A stretch of 64,000 nt of DNA from CAVTZP01 sp963739245 (lineage in GTDB: Bacteria; Chloroflexota; Dehalococcoidia; Dehalococcoidales; BS750m-G39), in NCBI GenBank assembly GCA_963739245.1, contig CAVTZP010000009.1, positions 1-64,000 of the forward strand, read 5' to 3'. The notes under the pieces were generated by a model. That model did no database searches and had not been told where the DNA came from. It worked only from the letters and a program-made list of their open reading frames with translations. Positions within the stretch are counted from its first letter, which is position 1. Each line of letters starts with the position of its first letter. Made by a program: the position numbers and the translations under genes. Shown in pieces: positions 16,928 through 25,304 of this stretch.

Positions 16928-17383
16928 TTACAGGCTTATTATCTCTCCCTTGACCTCTTTACCGACGATTAAAATCCCGAAGGAATTTCGTGCCTGACCG
17001 GGGTTAAAGAAAAGAATGCCATCCTTTACCTCATTCTTTGACTGGTGGGAATGACCAAAAATAACAACGTCAACACCCTCAAATATCTTCCCTACCCTAT
17101 CCTCTATGCCATAGGGAGCACCCCAGCCATGAATAATTCCAATCCTTTTCCCCTCTATCTCAAGAAACTCCTTTTCCGGGAGAACCCGCTTAAGCTCCTC
17201 TGAATCCATATTACCCCGCACCGCCTTTATCTCCCCCAGCCGCTTTAAGCCATCAAGTACACCCTTAGCCACAAAATCTCCGGTATGAACTATCAGGTCT
17301 ACCTTGGCCAGGGTAACCAATATGCGGTCAGGAATTTCAGCAAATGAAGTTATGTGAGTATCAGAGAGTACCCCTATTCTCAT
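16928..17383 (-). CDS. YfcE/MJ0936-family metallophosphodiesterase
   Basis: The 151-residue protein has the calcineurin-like metal motifs in order: GVLSDTH (residues 4-10), HTGDF, GNMDS, and IFGHSHQSKN near residue 111. Short members like this are single-domain cyclic or generic phosphodiesterases with two metal ions. Its ATG overlaps the end of the macrodomain gene by 4 bp, which indicates coupled translation. The physiological substrate is unknown. Confidence 0.9.
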   Translation of the reverse strand: MRIGVLSDTHITSFAEIPDRILVTLAKVDLIVHTGDFVAKGVLDGLKRLGEIKAVRGNMDSEELKRVLPEKEFLEIEGKRIGIIHGWGAPYGIEDRVGKIFEGVDVVIFGHSHQSKNEVKDGILFFNPGQARNSFGILIVGKEVKGEIISL

Positions 17384-17940
17384 ATCACCTCCTCAAAGGC
17401 AGAGGCGTAAGCCTCATAGGTTCTGGAGTCAAAGAGGACAAACACCACCCCTTTTAGCGAGGTGACCTGCTCTCTAAGAAATGAAACTACGGCGGCAGTC
17501 GCTACCCTTGCCGCCTCAGCCAGTGGATAGCCGTAGGCACCAGTGCTTATTGAGGGAAAGGAGATACTGGTTAGATTATGGGCTGCTGCCAGTTTCAGGC
17601 TCTGCCTATAGGCACTTTCCAGTAGAGATGCCTCGCCTTTCTTTCCACCCTGCCAGATAGGACCAACGGTGTGAATCACATGCTTTGCCACCAGATTACC
17701 TCCAGTGGTGATGACCGCCTTACCGGTAGGTAAGCGTCCTTGACTGGCCACAATCTGCTTGCACTCCTCCAGGATAGCCGGACCTCCGGCGCGATGAATA
17801 GCACCATCAACACCACCCCCACCTATCAGCCCGGCGTTGGCCGCATTAACTATGGCATCTGTAGCCTGCTTGGTGATATCCCCCTGGATTATGGATAACC
17901 TTGCCTGGTTAATTATAACTTCCCTAGCTTGCTTCTCCAT
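17380..17940 (-). CDS. Macrodomain protein, O-acetyl-ADP-ribose deacetylase type
   Basis: The 186-residue protein is a single macrodomain. INQARLSIIQGDITKQATDAI leads into VNAANAGLIGGGGVDGAIHRA (near residues 30-51), the ADP-ribose loop of the MacroD/YmdB class. Further matches are VIHTVGPIW and FPSISTGAYGYPL. Such proteins hydrolyse O-acetyl-ADP-ribose or remove ADP-ribose from proteins. It overlaps the phosphodiesterase gene by 4 bp, so the pair may act on related nucleotide products. The first eight residues are an extension. Confidence 0.92.
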   Translation of the reverse strand: MEKQAREVIINQARLSIIQGDITKQATDAIVNAANAGLIGGGGVDGAIHRAGGPAILEECKQIVASQGRLPTGKAVITTGGNLVAKHVIHTVGPIWQGGKKGEASLLESAYRQSLKLAAAHNLTSISFPSISTGAYGYPLAEAARVATAAVVSFLREQVTSLKGVVFVLFDSRTYEAYASAFEEVI

Positions 17941-17999
17941 TTCGTTACTCTTTCCCCATTATATAGTTGACATGGTTAGGAGTCTAGTTTTAGACCAAG

Positions 18000-18028
18000 T
18001 TGCACCAGGGCCTTAGATTTGCTAAACT
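18000..18028 (+). promoter_or_regulatory. Promoter of tRNA-Lys
   Basis: TTGCAC (18000-18005) and TAAACT (18023-18028) are 17 bp apart and would start RNA about 7 bp before the tRNA. Confidence 0.6.
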
Positions 18029-18041
18029 AGCTTGAATTTAT

Positions 18042-18114
18042 GGGCCGTTAGCTCAGTTGGTAGAGCACCTGACTTTTAATCAGGTGGTCACAGGTTCGAG
18101 ACCTGTACGGCCTA
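18042..18114 (+). tRNA. tRNA-Lys (anticodon TTT)
   Basis: A 73-nt cloverleaf is complete. The acceptor is GGGCCGT with ACGGCCT, closing on a G-T first pair. The D-arm is GCTC/GAGC. The anticodon arm is CCTGA-CTTTTAA-TCAGG with anticodon TTT. The T-arm is ACAGG-TTCGAGA-CCTGT, and the discriminator is A. The CCA end is not encoded. Confidence 0.97.
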
Positions 18115-18143
18115 CAACCCCCTTAGAGATTCAAGCGCATAAA

Positions 18144-18180
18144 AAAGCTACCGCTGGTTTTATCCAGCGGTAGCTTTAAA
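18144..18180. terminator. Bidirectional intrinsic terminator
   Basis: A 14-bp perfect stem (18144-18157 with 18164-18177) has a six-base loop. A-rich sequence lies on the left and a T-run on the right, so it can stop the tRNA transcript on the plus strand and the minus-strand membrane-protein transcript that ends at 18198. Confidence 0.85.
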
Positions 18181-18197
18181 TTCATAAAACTGGCCAA

Positions 18198-18386
18198 CTA
18201 GGCATGAGTGACAGCATAAACGGCAGCATAAATGGTAAAGGCGATAATAGTTATCAGGATGATACAAGCGAGAATCACGGCCAGTCGCGTCCGTTTTGTC
18301 TTGTAACCCAGATAATCACCGAACAACATCGCTACCGCCGCCGCGACTATTATCACAAGATACTTAACAGCTGTTTCTAATTCCAT
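18198..18386 (-). CDS. Small two-helix membrane protein
   Basis: This 62-residue protein has two hydrophobic helices (about residues 8-25 and 35-58) separated by a basic turn, GYKTKRTR. No family is recognised. It follows the winged-helix gene by 3 bp and precedes the bidirectional terminator, so it looks like the last gene of the ftsA-ftsZ run. A role at the membrane in division would be speculation. Confidence 0.6.
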   Translation of the reverse strand: MELETAVKYLVIIVAAAVAMLFGDYLGYKTKRTRLAVILACIILITIIAFTIYAAVYAVTHA

Positions 18387-18389
18387 AGG

Positions 18390-18650
18390 TCACCTATCCG
18401 CGCTCAGCGAATATAAAGGAACAGGGCCATCAAGGTATCTTTTAATCACCCCATCATCGGTGAGGCGGTTAAGGGCGTGCTCGGTGTACCATTTATAGCC
18501 GTTCAAAGCATGAATAATGGCCAGCCGACTGAATCGGGTACGAGGATGCCGTCCCAAAAAGAGAAGTACCTCCTGACAACCCTGGTCGTCAGTATACCCC
18601 CCAATTACTTCGTGCAACGTCTCTCTAGTAGCAATTTGAGAAGCAATCAT
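18390..18650 (-). CDS. Small winged-helix-like protein downstream of ftsZ
   Basis: The 86-residue protein contains a likely winged helix. SRLAIIHALNGYKWYTEHALNRL suggests a helix-turn-helix and is followed by a short wing (DGVIKRYLDGPVPLYSLS). It is 42 bp downstream of ftsZ and 3 bp upstream of the small membrane protein on the same strand. It may be a DNA-binding regulator, but no named family is recognised. Confidence 0.6.
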   Translation of the reverse strand: MIASQIATRETLHEVIGGYTDDQGCQEVLLFLGRHPRTRFSRLAIIHALNGYKWYTEHALNRLTDDGVIKRYLDGPVPLYSLSADR

Positions 18651-18692
18651 CTTTTTTTTACCCTCCTTGTCAAGTATAGTCTAAAACCAAGG

Positions 18693-19772
18693 TTAAGACC
18701 GTTGTCCGGGGAGGACACGCCGGTACCGCAGGAAAGCGGGAATCCCCAGCTCCTCCTCGCTTTTCATTCCCTTAAGGACTTTCGTCATTCGCTTCTCCCA
18801 AGACACGCCAGCAAGAGCATCGTTGGAAGCAAAGCCGGTAGCGATAAGGGTCAGTCTGACATCATTGCCCATGTTCGGGTCAAGGACGACCCCAAAGATG
18901 ACAATCGCCTCTGGGTCAACCGCCTGTTTGATAACCTCAGCAGCATCATTAACCTCGTATAGGGTAAGGCTGCTGCCACCAGCAACATTGAATAACACCC
19001 CCTTTGCCCCTTCCATAGATACATCCAGAAGCGGGCTAGACAAAGCCTCTTTGGCGGCCTCCCTTGCCCGGTTTGTCCCGGAACCCCGACCGATAGACAT
19101 CCATGCCGGACCAGCGCCCTTCATCACCGTTCGGATATCGGCAAAGTCAAGGTTAATGAGCCCGGGGACAGTGACCACCTCAGCGATTGCCTGCACCGCC
19201 TGGCAGAGAATATCATCAGCCATCCTGAAGGCGCCATCAACGCCTACCTTCTGGTCACAGAGCTCAAACAAACGGTCGTTAGGGATAATAATCAGGGTGT
19301 CCACTTTATCAATCAGATCCATAATCCCTTTCTCAGCAACCTCATTGCGGTGATTTCCCTCAAAGTCAAACGGGCAGGTGACGACGGCAATAGTGAGAGC
19401 ACCAGTCAGCTTGACAGCTTGAGCTACTACTGACGCTGAGCCGGTGCCAGTACCACCTCCCATACCGGCGGTGATAAACGCCATATCGGCTCCGGCAACC
19501 GCCTGCTTAATCTGCTCCAGGCTCTCCTCGGCAGCCTTCCGCCCTACTAAATGGTCACCACCAGCACCTAGACCGCGGGTGGACTGCTCACCGAGTTGGA
19601 TGCGCACCGCCGCTTCAGTCACCGCTAGATGCTGGGCATCAGTATTCATGGCAATAAATTCAACGCCACGGATCTGCTCCCGAACCATTCGGGTGATGGC
19701 GTTGCAACCAGCCCCACCCAGACCAATAACCTTAATATTTGCTCCACTTGGGACATAACTTGCTTTTGACAT
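18693..19772 (-). CDS. ftsZ: Cell division protein FtsZ
   Basis: The 359-residue tubulin-like GTPase shows IKVIGLGGAGCNAI near the start, the tubulin signature GGGTGTG at residues 105-111, and the T7 region NLDFADIRTVM. It ends with EELGIPAFLRYR, the C-terminal peptide that binds FtsA and other partners. The usual long disordered linker is nearly absent. FtsZ polymerises into the division ring. The gene follows ftsA by 25 bp with a GAAAGGAG ribosome site. Confidence 0.97.
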   Translation of the reverse strand: MSKASYVPSGANIKVIGLGGAGCNAITRMVREQIRGVEFIAMNTDAQHLAVTEAAVRIQLGEQSTRGLGAGGDHLVGRKAAEESLEQIKQAVAGADMAFITAGMGGGTGTGSASVVAQAVKLTGALTIAVVTCPFDFEGNHRNEVAEKGIMDLIDKVDTLIIIPNDRLFELCDQKVGVDGAFRMADDILCQAVQAIAEVVTVPGLINLDFADIRTVMKGAGPAWMSIGRGSGTNRAREAAKEALSSPLLDVSMEGAKGVLFNVAGGSSLTLYEVNDAAEVIKQAVDPEAIVIFGVVLDPNMGNDVRLTLIATGFASNDALAGVSWEKRMTKVLKGMKSEEELGIPAFLRYRRVLPGQRS

Positions 19773-19797
19773 TTTCTCTTTCTCCTTTCACTGGTTT

Positions 19798-21006
19798 TTA
19801 ACCAAAGAGCCGGAAAACTCCGGAAAAGACATGGCCAGCTCCGGCCTTAGGTCGCCAGCTTTGTGATCTTGCGTTCCTTCTCTTCCATAAGAGAAGACCA
19901 ACACTAGTGGCATAGGCTGGGTCATGCAGGCTATCCGAGACACCATATAGGCTGAGGGGAACACCAATCCTTACCGGGAGTCGGGTTACCCTGCTTCCCA
20001 GTTCCGCAATCCCAAGAAGGTTGGCGCTACCCCCGGTGAGCACCAGCCCTGAAGGTGGGGCCTTGAAATAGTCGCTTTGCTGCAGCTGCAGTATCACCAG
20101 CCGCAGAAGCTCCTCAACCCGAACGCGGATAATCTCGGAAAGGTCCTGGTAGGAGATATTATGCCCGTTTTCGGCAATGGTTTTATCGGGTGTTTTCCTA
20201 CCCTTCTCAGTGACTGGGGTTACATCGCCATACCTCTTCTTCATCTCCTCGGCGAGTTCAAAAGGAACCCCCAGACCAATAGAAACATCCCGAGTGATCT
20301 GATAACCGGCTACAGGCAGGACAGCGGTAAAGCAGACGCTGTTATCCTTAAACATGGCAAGGTCGGTGGTGCCACCGCCAATATCAGCAAGAAGGACACC
20401 ATTTTGCTTTTCCTCGTCTATAAGGACAGCCTCGGCACTAGCCAGCGGCTCTAGAATAACATCCTCAATCTCAACACCAATACTACGAATGCACCTGGTT
20501 AGGGTCTGGATTGAGGCTACGGCTGCGGTAATGATGTGTGCCTCAACATCAAGGCGGAAGCCATGCATGCCGACCGGGTTCTTCACCCCTTCCTGACCAT
20601 CAACGGCGTAAGTGCGAGGAATGACGTGAAGCAGCTCTCGGTCACTCGGAACCTTAATGCTACGAACCGCCTCATCAACGCGTCTTAAGTCCTTAGGATG
20701 CACTATCTTGTCGCCCCGGCTAATGCTAACGACCCCCCGGTTATTTACCGAGGCGACATGCCTGCCGGTAACGCCAATAAAGGCTGATTCCAGTTTGTGG
20801 CCTGCGACGTGCTCAGCTTCTCTTACTGAGTCTAGGATTGATTGCTTGGCTTCATTGAAATTAACCACCAAGCCATTTTGTAGCCCCTGGGTCGGGGCTA
20901 TACCTACACCAAGGATTCGGGGTAGGTCATCGCCATCCACATCAGCCATGACGGTGCATACTTTAGTTGAGCCAACATCTATCGCCGCAATCTTAGTCTT
21001 TTTCAT
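19798..21006 (-). CDS. ftsA: Cell division protein FtsA
   Basis: The protein has 402 residues and the actin-like fold: AIDVGSTKVCTVMADVDG as phosphate-1 loop, LADIGGGTTDLAMF as phosphate-2 loop, LVLTGGSANLLGI as the adenosine motif, and an SHS2/1C region between them (GVTGRHVASVNNRGVVSI). The C-terminal GVFRLFG could be the membrane-targeting helix, though it is short. FtsA anchors FtsZ filaments to the membrane. It is preceded by a 74-residue gene on the same strand. Confidence 0.95.
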   Translation of the reverse strand: MKKTKIAAIDVGSTKVCTVMADVDGDDLPRILGVGIAPTQGLQNGLVVNFNEAKQSILDSVREAEHVAGHKLESAFIGVTGRHVASVNNRGVVSISRGDKIVHPKDLRRVDEAVRSIKVPSDRELLHVIPRTYAVDGQEGVKNPVGMHGFRLDVEAHIITAAVASIQTLTRCIRSIGVEIEDVILEPLASAEAVLIDEEKQNGVLLADIGGGTTDLAMFKDNSVCFTAVLPVAGYQITRDVSIGLGVPFELAEEMKKRYGDVTPVTEKGRKTPDKTIAENGHNISYQDLSEIIRVRVEELLRLVILQLQQSDYFKAPPSGLVLTGGSANLLGIAELGSRVTRLPVRIGVPLSLYGVSDSLHDPAYATSVGLLLWKRRNARSQSWRPKAGAGHVFSGVFRLFG

Positions 21007-21033
21007 TTTCCCTCCTTTCTAGGACCAAACACA

Positions 21034-21258
21034 TTATCCTTTTTGATCTCGGTTCGGATCTCGGTAGCGGATGTTCCACTTATGACACAGAGCATTAACG
21101 CAGCTCCTTATCTCGGGGTTGGTTGGTCGATTAAGGTCTGCCAGAAAACCATGGAGTAGTTCTCCGCCACTCATTCCCGGAGTCGGGTCTTCCGGCCCGG
21201 GCAGGTTGACATAGATTATCTCAGTCAACAGCTTCTGGAACTCTATTGCCGTACCCAA
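21034..21258 (-). CDS. Small conserved-looking protein upstream of ftsA
   Basis: This 74-residue product starts at TTG 21258, with AAAGGAGGG about a dozen bases upstream, and ends 27 bp before ftsA. It is soluble and rich in Pro, Gly and charged residues, with two cysteines (RSCVNALCHKW). No family is recognised. Its place as first gene of the division run and its strong ribosome site support translation. Confidence 0.5.
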   Translation of the reverse strand: MGTAIEFQKLLTEIIYVNLPGPEDPTPGMSGGELLHGFLADLNRPTNPEIRSCVNALCHKWNIRYRDPNRDQKG

Positions 21259-21296
21259 TGGAAATCACCCTCCTTTTCCTTTAATGTATACTGCAT

Positions 21297-21326
21297 ATCC
21301 TATATGTGTGCTGAAGCATGCGTCAA
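21297..21326 (-). promoter_or_regulatory. Candidate promoter of the ftsA-ftsZ run
   Basis: On the minus strand TTGACG (21326-21321) and TAGGAT (21302-21297) are 18 bp apart, about 40 bp before the TTG start at 21258. The hexamers deviate from consensus. Confidence 0.4.
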
Positions 21327-21360
21327 CTTTTGTCTTTGTCAATCCTCGCGTGTCCTTTTA

Positions 21361-21555
21361 AATTCCATTTAATTCCATTTCCAATTAAAACTAATTCCAA
21401 ACTACAATTTTAGCACTGGAATTAGGGAGGGGAAAATGGGTTACTAAATGGAATTCTATCCCGCATCCTAGGGAATGGTAAGCTTCAGGCATAGAAATTC
21501 CACTTGATAAACAGCTAAAAACAAGCTGCCTCTTGAAATTCCAATTCCATTCCAA
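21361..21555. repeat. Cluster of AATTCCA heptamers in both orientations
   Basis: AATTCCA occurs at 21361, 21371, 21393, 21496, 21537 and 21543. Its complement TGGAATT occurs at 21417 and 21449. The first two are a tandem direct repeat of AATTCCATTT. They fill the intergene between the ftsA run (minus) and the DUF5343 gene (plus). Repeated operator or iteron-like binding sites are possible. Confidence 0.65.
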
Positions 21556-21563
21556 TATAATTA

Positions 21564-22247
21564 ATGAGCGGGGTAATTAACATGGTTGATGATAAAGGAC
21601 GAAAACGTTTACCGCCCTATGTCTCTTATCGCACTTTCCTGAACTTTACTGAGCGATTGGAACAGGGAATGCCCGCCCGGATTGACCGGAGCTACTGGAG
21701 TGATAGGTTAGCCGGTAGCACCGGCACCCAGCTTATGGCAGCACTGCGCTTCCTTGGCCTTATTGATACCGACGGCATACCAACAAGCCAATTAAGGCTG
21801 CTTATTTCCGCCAGGGGTGATAAAAGGGCAGAGCTTCTCCGACAGATAGCTACTGAATCGTATAACTTTGCTTTAGGGGGGACGTTTGATTTCCACCTTG
21901 CTACCTATGCGCAGCTAGAAGAAGTCTTTCATCGTAATTTTGAGCTAGCCGATGATGTCAACCGCAAGTGCATCAAGTTTTTTGTCGCCCTAGCCAACAA
22001 TGCTGGAATACCTTTATCGCCCTTCATAACCAAACGGTTGAGAACACTGACCACCAGTGCTGGAACTAAAGCCAAAAGAAAAAGTGCCAAACCAGATCAG
22101 AATTCAGTAATTTCACATGAAATCGCCGACGAGCTGGCGACAAAATTCCCCACCTTTGACCCAAGCTGGTCTGATGAGGTCAAGCTAAAGTGGTTTGATG
22201 CCTTTGACAAATTGCTAACGCGAAGCTTAGTTAAAGGTAAGAAATAG
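21564..22247 (+). CDS. DUF5343-like protein
   Basis: The protein has 227 residues from ATG 21564. ATG 21582 is an alternative start with a GGGG stretch 9 bp ahead. The N-terminal region (LPPYVSYRTFLNFTERLEQG, then YWSDRLAGSTGTQLMAALRFLGLID) resembles DUF5343, a helical winged-helix-like domain. The C-terminal 80 residues are lysine-rich in the middle (AGTKAKRKSAK) and end in a helical FDKLLTRSLVKGKK. It stands alone on its strand behind the AATTCCA repeats, which suggests it may bind or be controlled by them. Its function is unknown. Confidence 0.7.
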   Translation: MSGVINMVDDKGRKRLPPYVSYRTFLNFTERLEQGMPARIDRSYWSDRLAGSTGTQLMAALRFLGLIDTDGIPTSQLRLLISARGDKRAELLRQIATESYNFALGGTFDFHLATYAQLEEVFHRNFELADDVNRKCIKFFVALANNAGIPLSPFITKRLRTLTTSAGTKAKRKSAKPDQNSVISHEIADELATKFPTFDPSWSDEVKLKWFDAFDKLLTRSLVKGKK

Positions 22248-22252
22248 TCAGC

Positions 22253-23572
22253 CTAGGCGAGTTTCTGCAGGTATTCCATCACCTCAGCAACAACAAAGAT
22301 TGAGCCAGTGGCACAAATGAGGTCTTCGGGTTTTGCCCTAGCTAATGCCAGGTCTACGGCTGAGGTAACATCCCCTACCACCTCCGGGGTTATCCCCCGC
22401 TTTGAAAATTCAGCGGCAAGCCGGGCTGACTCCAGAGCCCGGGGGTGATGGGTGCAGGTAACAATAACTATACTGGAAAGAGGTACAAGCTCAGCAACTA
22501 TCCCGGCGACATCCTTATCCGAGGAAACCCCCAAGATAAGGACCGCCCGGTCAAAATCAAAATACTCTCTAAGAGCCTCAGCTAGCCTCTTTGCTGAGTA
22601 AGCGTTATGGGCACAATCGACGATAAACCATGGCTTCTGCTTTAGAACCTGAAGCCGTCCTGGCCAGTGCACCTGCGCCAGTCCCGAAGCAATGCTCTCC
22701 ACCGAAACCACCACTCCCCACTCAGCCAAAATCTCCACTACCGCCACCGCTGTCGCCGCATTCTCTAACTGATACTCACCGAGTAAGGGAAGACTAAGGT
22801 TATATTTGCCTTTTATCCCGTTTAGTTTAAACGACTGTCCCTCACTGCTAAAGGCTTCCCTCCTCCAGGTGATATCACTGCCTACCTTGACCAGCTTTAC
22901 CCCCCGCTCCCGGCACACCCCTTCTATCACCGCCATTGCCTCTGGAAACTGGGGGGAAGATACCATAATGCTCCCCGGCTTGATAATACCAGCCTTCTCC
23001 GTGGCTATCTGAGTAAGAGTATTGCCCAGAACCTCAGTATGGTCAAAACTTATGGAGGTGATGACAGAGACTCCAGGTTTAACCACATTGGTGGCATCAA
23101 GACGTCCCCCCATCCCCGTCTCCAGCACCTGAAAATCCACCCCCTTCTCCTTGAAATAGGCAAAAGTCAAGGCGGTGAGTAGTTCAAAGGTGGTAAGCTG
23201 ACCAAAAGCGCCAAACTTATTCACAACCTCAACCTCAGGCTTCAAAACATCCACTAAGCGGGCAAATTCATCCTCGGTAATAGGCGCCCCATCCACTTGT
23301 ATCCTCTCGGTGAAGGCGTGAAGGTGGGGGGAGGTATAAAGCCCAGTTTTGTAGCCAGCTCTGGTCAGGATTGAGGCAATCATAGCCGCGGTGCTTCCCT
23401 TACCCTTGGTGCCAGCCACCTGAATCGGTATTGCCCCCACTTCAGGATTGCCCAATCTTTCCAGCAGCATCTCCATACGTCTTAAATCAAAGACGACCGC
23501 CGAGCGTGGGGCCCGCTCATAATCAGCGAAGCTCAAGACATAATCCAATGCCGCCGGGTAGTTCATAAGCAT
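22253..23572 (-). CDS. folC: Bifunctional folylpolyglutamate synthase / dihydrofolate synthase
   Basis: The 439-residue Mur-ligase-type enzyme has IQVAGTKGKGSTAAMIASIL (P-loop, about residues 46-65), YKTGLYTSPHLHAFTERI, and ETGMGGRLDATNVV, all classic FolC motifs. A C-terminal ligase domain starts near residue 300 with DCAHNAYSAKRLAEAL. It adds glutamate to dihydropteroate and folates in the cytosol. It is on the same strand as the preceding acetyltransferase (74 bp away) and converges with the DUF5343 gene 5 bp away. Confidence 0.95.
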   Translation of the reverse strand: MLMNYPAALDYVLSFADYERAPRSAVVFDLRRMEMLLERLGNPEVGAIPIQVAGTKGKGSTAAMIASILTRAGYKTGLYTSPHLHAFTERIQVDGAPITEDEFARLVDVLKPEVEVVNKFGAFGQLTTFELLTALTFAYFKEKGVDFQVLETGMGGRLDATNVVKPGVSVITSISFDHTEVLGNTLTQIATEKAGIIKPGSIMVSSPQFPEAMAVIEGVCRERGVKLVKVGSDITWRREAFSSEGQSFKLNGIKGKYNLSLPLLGEYQLENAATAVAVVEILAEWGVVVSVESIASGLAQVHWPGRLQVLKQKPWFIVDCAHNAYSAKRLAEALREYFDFDRAVLILGVSSDKDVAGIVAELVPLSSIVIVTCTHHPRALESARLAAEFSKRGITPEVVGDVTSAVDLALARAKPEDLICATGSIFVVAEVMEYLQKLA

Positions 23573-23646
23573 TATCGGTAAAGGTATGGGTTACGCACTA
23601 AAAGATAAGAGCCAGAAACTTTATGTTAACTTCATCCCCTATTATG

Positions 23647-24171
23647 TCAACCTCGGTCCCTATCATGCCTGGGACTTGGCTGCCGCCGGCGGAAGGTCTT
23701 GGCCAGCCAAACATGCTGACTGCTGACAGAGAAGCCCATCGTCCTAAAGAAGGCAATCGCTGCCTCATTTTCAGCTTCAGTATCAGCAATGACCATCCTC
23801 ACCCCATCCTTCAGCAGTCTCTTCTCCAGCTCTCTATATAGACGGAGCCCGAGGTTAGTTCTCTGGAAAGCCTCACCCACCCCTATCCAGCTCAGGTAGC
23901 CGTACTTCTTCCATGCCGTGCCTTCCTTCTCAATAGTAGTCGCCAGTATGAAGCCGACAATTTTGCCATTTGCCTCAGTCTCAGCCACCAGGCAGTAATC
24001 CGGGTCTGAACTGAAATACTCGGTTACCTCGTAAGGGTCCCAGGTTCGGTAGAGAATTGGGAACTCCTCGCTGCTAAAGAGCCTCTCGCCCAAGCGATAC
24101 ACAGAGCTGATATCATCTATCTCCATCTGCCTGATAATTGCCTTAGCCTTTCCCCTATTCCCCAACGGCAC
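23647..24171 (-). CDS. GNAT family N-acetyltransferase
   Basis: The 174-residue protein has the GNAT fold: IIRQMEIDDISSVYRLGERLF at the start, GFILATTIE in strand 4, and acetyl-CoA loop GVGEAFQRTNLGLRLYRELE (motif A, about residues 97-116). ENEAAIAFFRTMGFSVSSQHV follows as motif B. The last 12 residues are basic. The acceptor is unknown. It is 11 bp downstream of the MarC-type gene and may be the tail of the aminomutase-ligase operon. Confidence 0.85.
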   Translation of the reverse strand: MPLGNRGKAKAIIRQMEIDDISSVYRLGERLFSSEEFPILYRTWDPYEVTEYFSSDPDYCLVAETEANGKIVGFILATTIEKEGTAWKKYGYLSWIGVGEAFQRTNLGLRLYRELEKRLLKDGVRMVIADTEAENEAAIAFFRTMGFSVSSQHVWLAKTFRRRQPSPRHDRDRG

Positions 24172-24182
24172 AATTCCCCCTT

Positions 24183-24785
24183 CTAACCGGTGACTTTAAG
24201 TATGCCAACCATGCCTAGTCCCTGAATAATCATGTTGACGGCAATGGCGGCAAGTAACAGGCTGAATACCCTTGACCATGCCTTAAGCCCACCCTCACCT
24301 ATGAATCTAACAATCTGGTTGCTGGCGAGGAAGATAACCCAGGCTATAAGTAGATTTAGGGCGAAAGAGAGTAGAACCATATATAATGAGTATTGAGTTG
24401 CCAGTAGCAACAGGGTAGTTATCGTCGCCGGCCCCACGGTTAGCGGTGTACCGACAGGGACAACAGCGACCATTTCTTCCTTGATTAGCTCTACCATTCG
24501 CCCTGTGGTCATGTACTTAATGGAAAGCACCAGCAGGATAATGCCACCAGCAATGGCAAAGGAGCCTACTCTAATGCCCATAACATTTAGAATAAATTGA
24601 CCAAGGAACAGAAAGGCAAGACCGACAATGGTAGCAGTTATGGTAGCGACATGGACCATCTTGCGCCGCTCAGGTGGGGACATCCCCTCACTCAATGAAA
24701 TAATAAAAGGCAGGTTCCCCACGGCATCAATAACAATAAACAAGGGGACAAAGGTCAATACAAAAGATTGCAGCCAGTCGTGCAT
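24183..24785 (-). CDS. MarC family integral membrane protein
   Basis: The 200-residue protein has six hydrophobic helices and MarC family marks: FVPLFIVIDAVGNLPFII near the start, then VVPVGTPLTVGPATITTLL at about residues 110-128. MarC proteins are inner-membrane proteins of unsettled role, once linked to multidrug resistance. It lies 37 bp after one acetyltransferase gene and 11 bp before another, all on the minus strand. Confidence 0.88.
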   Translation of the reverse strand: MHDWLQSFVLTFVPLFIVIDAVGNLPFIISLSEGMSPPERRKMVHVATITATIVGLAFLFLGQFILNVMGIRVGSFAIAGGIILLVLSIKYMTTGRMVELIKEEMVAVVPVGTPLTVGPATITTLLLLATQYSLYMVLLSFALNLLIAWVIFLASNQIVRFIGEGGLKAWSRVFSLLLAAIAVNMIIQGLGMVGILKVTG

Positions 24786-24822
24786 TATTTACTTCCTTGG
24801 CTGAGTTACCCTCCAGATGATC

Positions 24823-25302
24823 TCATCTCAGCCGCTTCTGAAGAATTAGTTTATCATCCCCTGGGGCATAGAAGTCGGGAATGCGGCAGACTACCTCATA
24901 GCCCTGGTGGTGATGAAAACGCCTTGTCTTTTCGTATTCTACCTTGGATGATGTCTCAATAATAGCCAGCCTGCCTTGAGCCTTCTTTATCTCATCTTCG
25001 GCAAACGCCATGAGAACACCGCCTACGCCTCGGCTTTGCTCCTCCCTAGAGACAGCCACCCAGTATATGTCCCACGTTCCCTCAGTCAATGGCGCTGGCC
25101 CATAACAAATATAGCCGACCGCAAGCTGTTTAACCTCGGCCACAACGATGTGATAACCTGACTGGTGTGAATTCTGCAGGTAGCTGTCAATGACCTCCTC
25201 AGCCACTACGACCTCAGACGGCTTGAATTCGGGCGTAGCCGCCAACATCTTAATTATAGCTGGTTTATCCCCTTGTGTCATCGAGCGAATTTTGGTTGTC
25301 AT
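24823..25302 (-). CDS. GNAT family N-acetyltransferase in the aminomutase operon
   Basis: This 159-residue protein has the GNAT layout: TKIRSMTQGDKPAIIKML at the start, IYWVAVSREEQSRGVGGVLMAF as the acetyl-CoA loop, and a C-terminal YEKTRRFHHHQGYEVVCRI. It starts 2 bp after the stop of the second ATP-grasp gene, so it belongs to that operon. With a lysine 2,3-aminomutase-like enzyme as first gene, it could acetylate a beta-amino acid or a peptide product, but it is much shorter than AblB. That role is inference. Confidence 0.85.
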   Translation of the reverse strand: MTTKIRSMTQGDKPAIIKMLAATPEFKPSEVVVAEEVIDSYLQNSHQSGYHIVVAEVKQLAVGYICYGPAPLTEGTWDIYWVAVSREEQSRGVGGVLMAFAEDEIKKAQGRLAIIETSSKVEYEKTRRFHHHQGYEVVCRIPDFYAPGDDKLILQKRLR

Positions 25303-25304
25303 CC

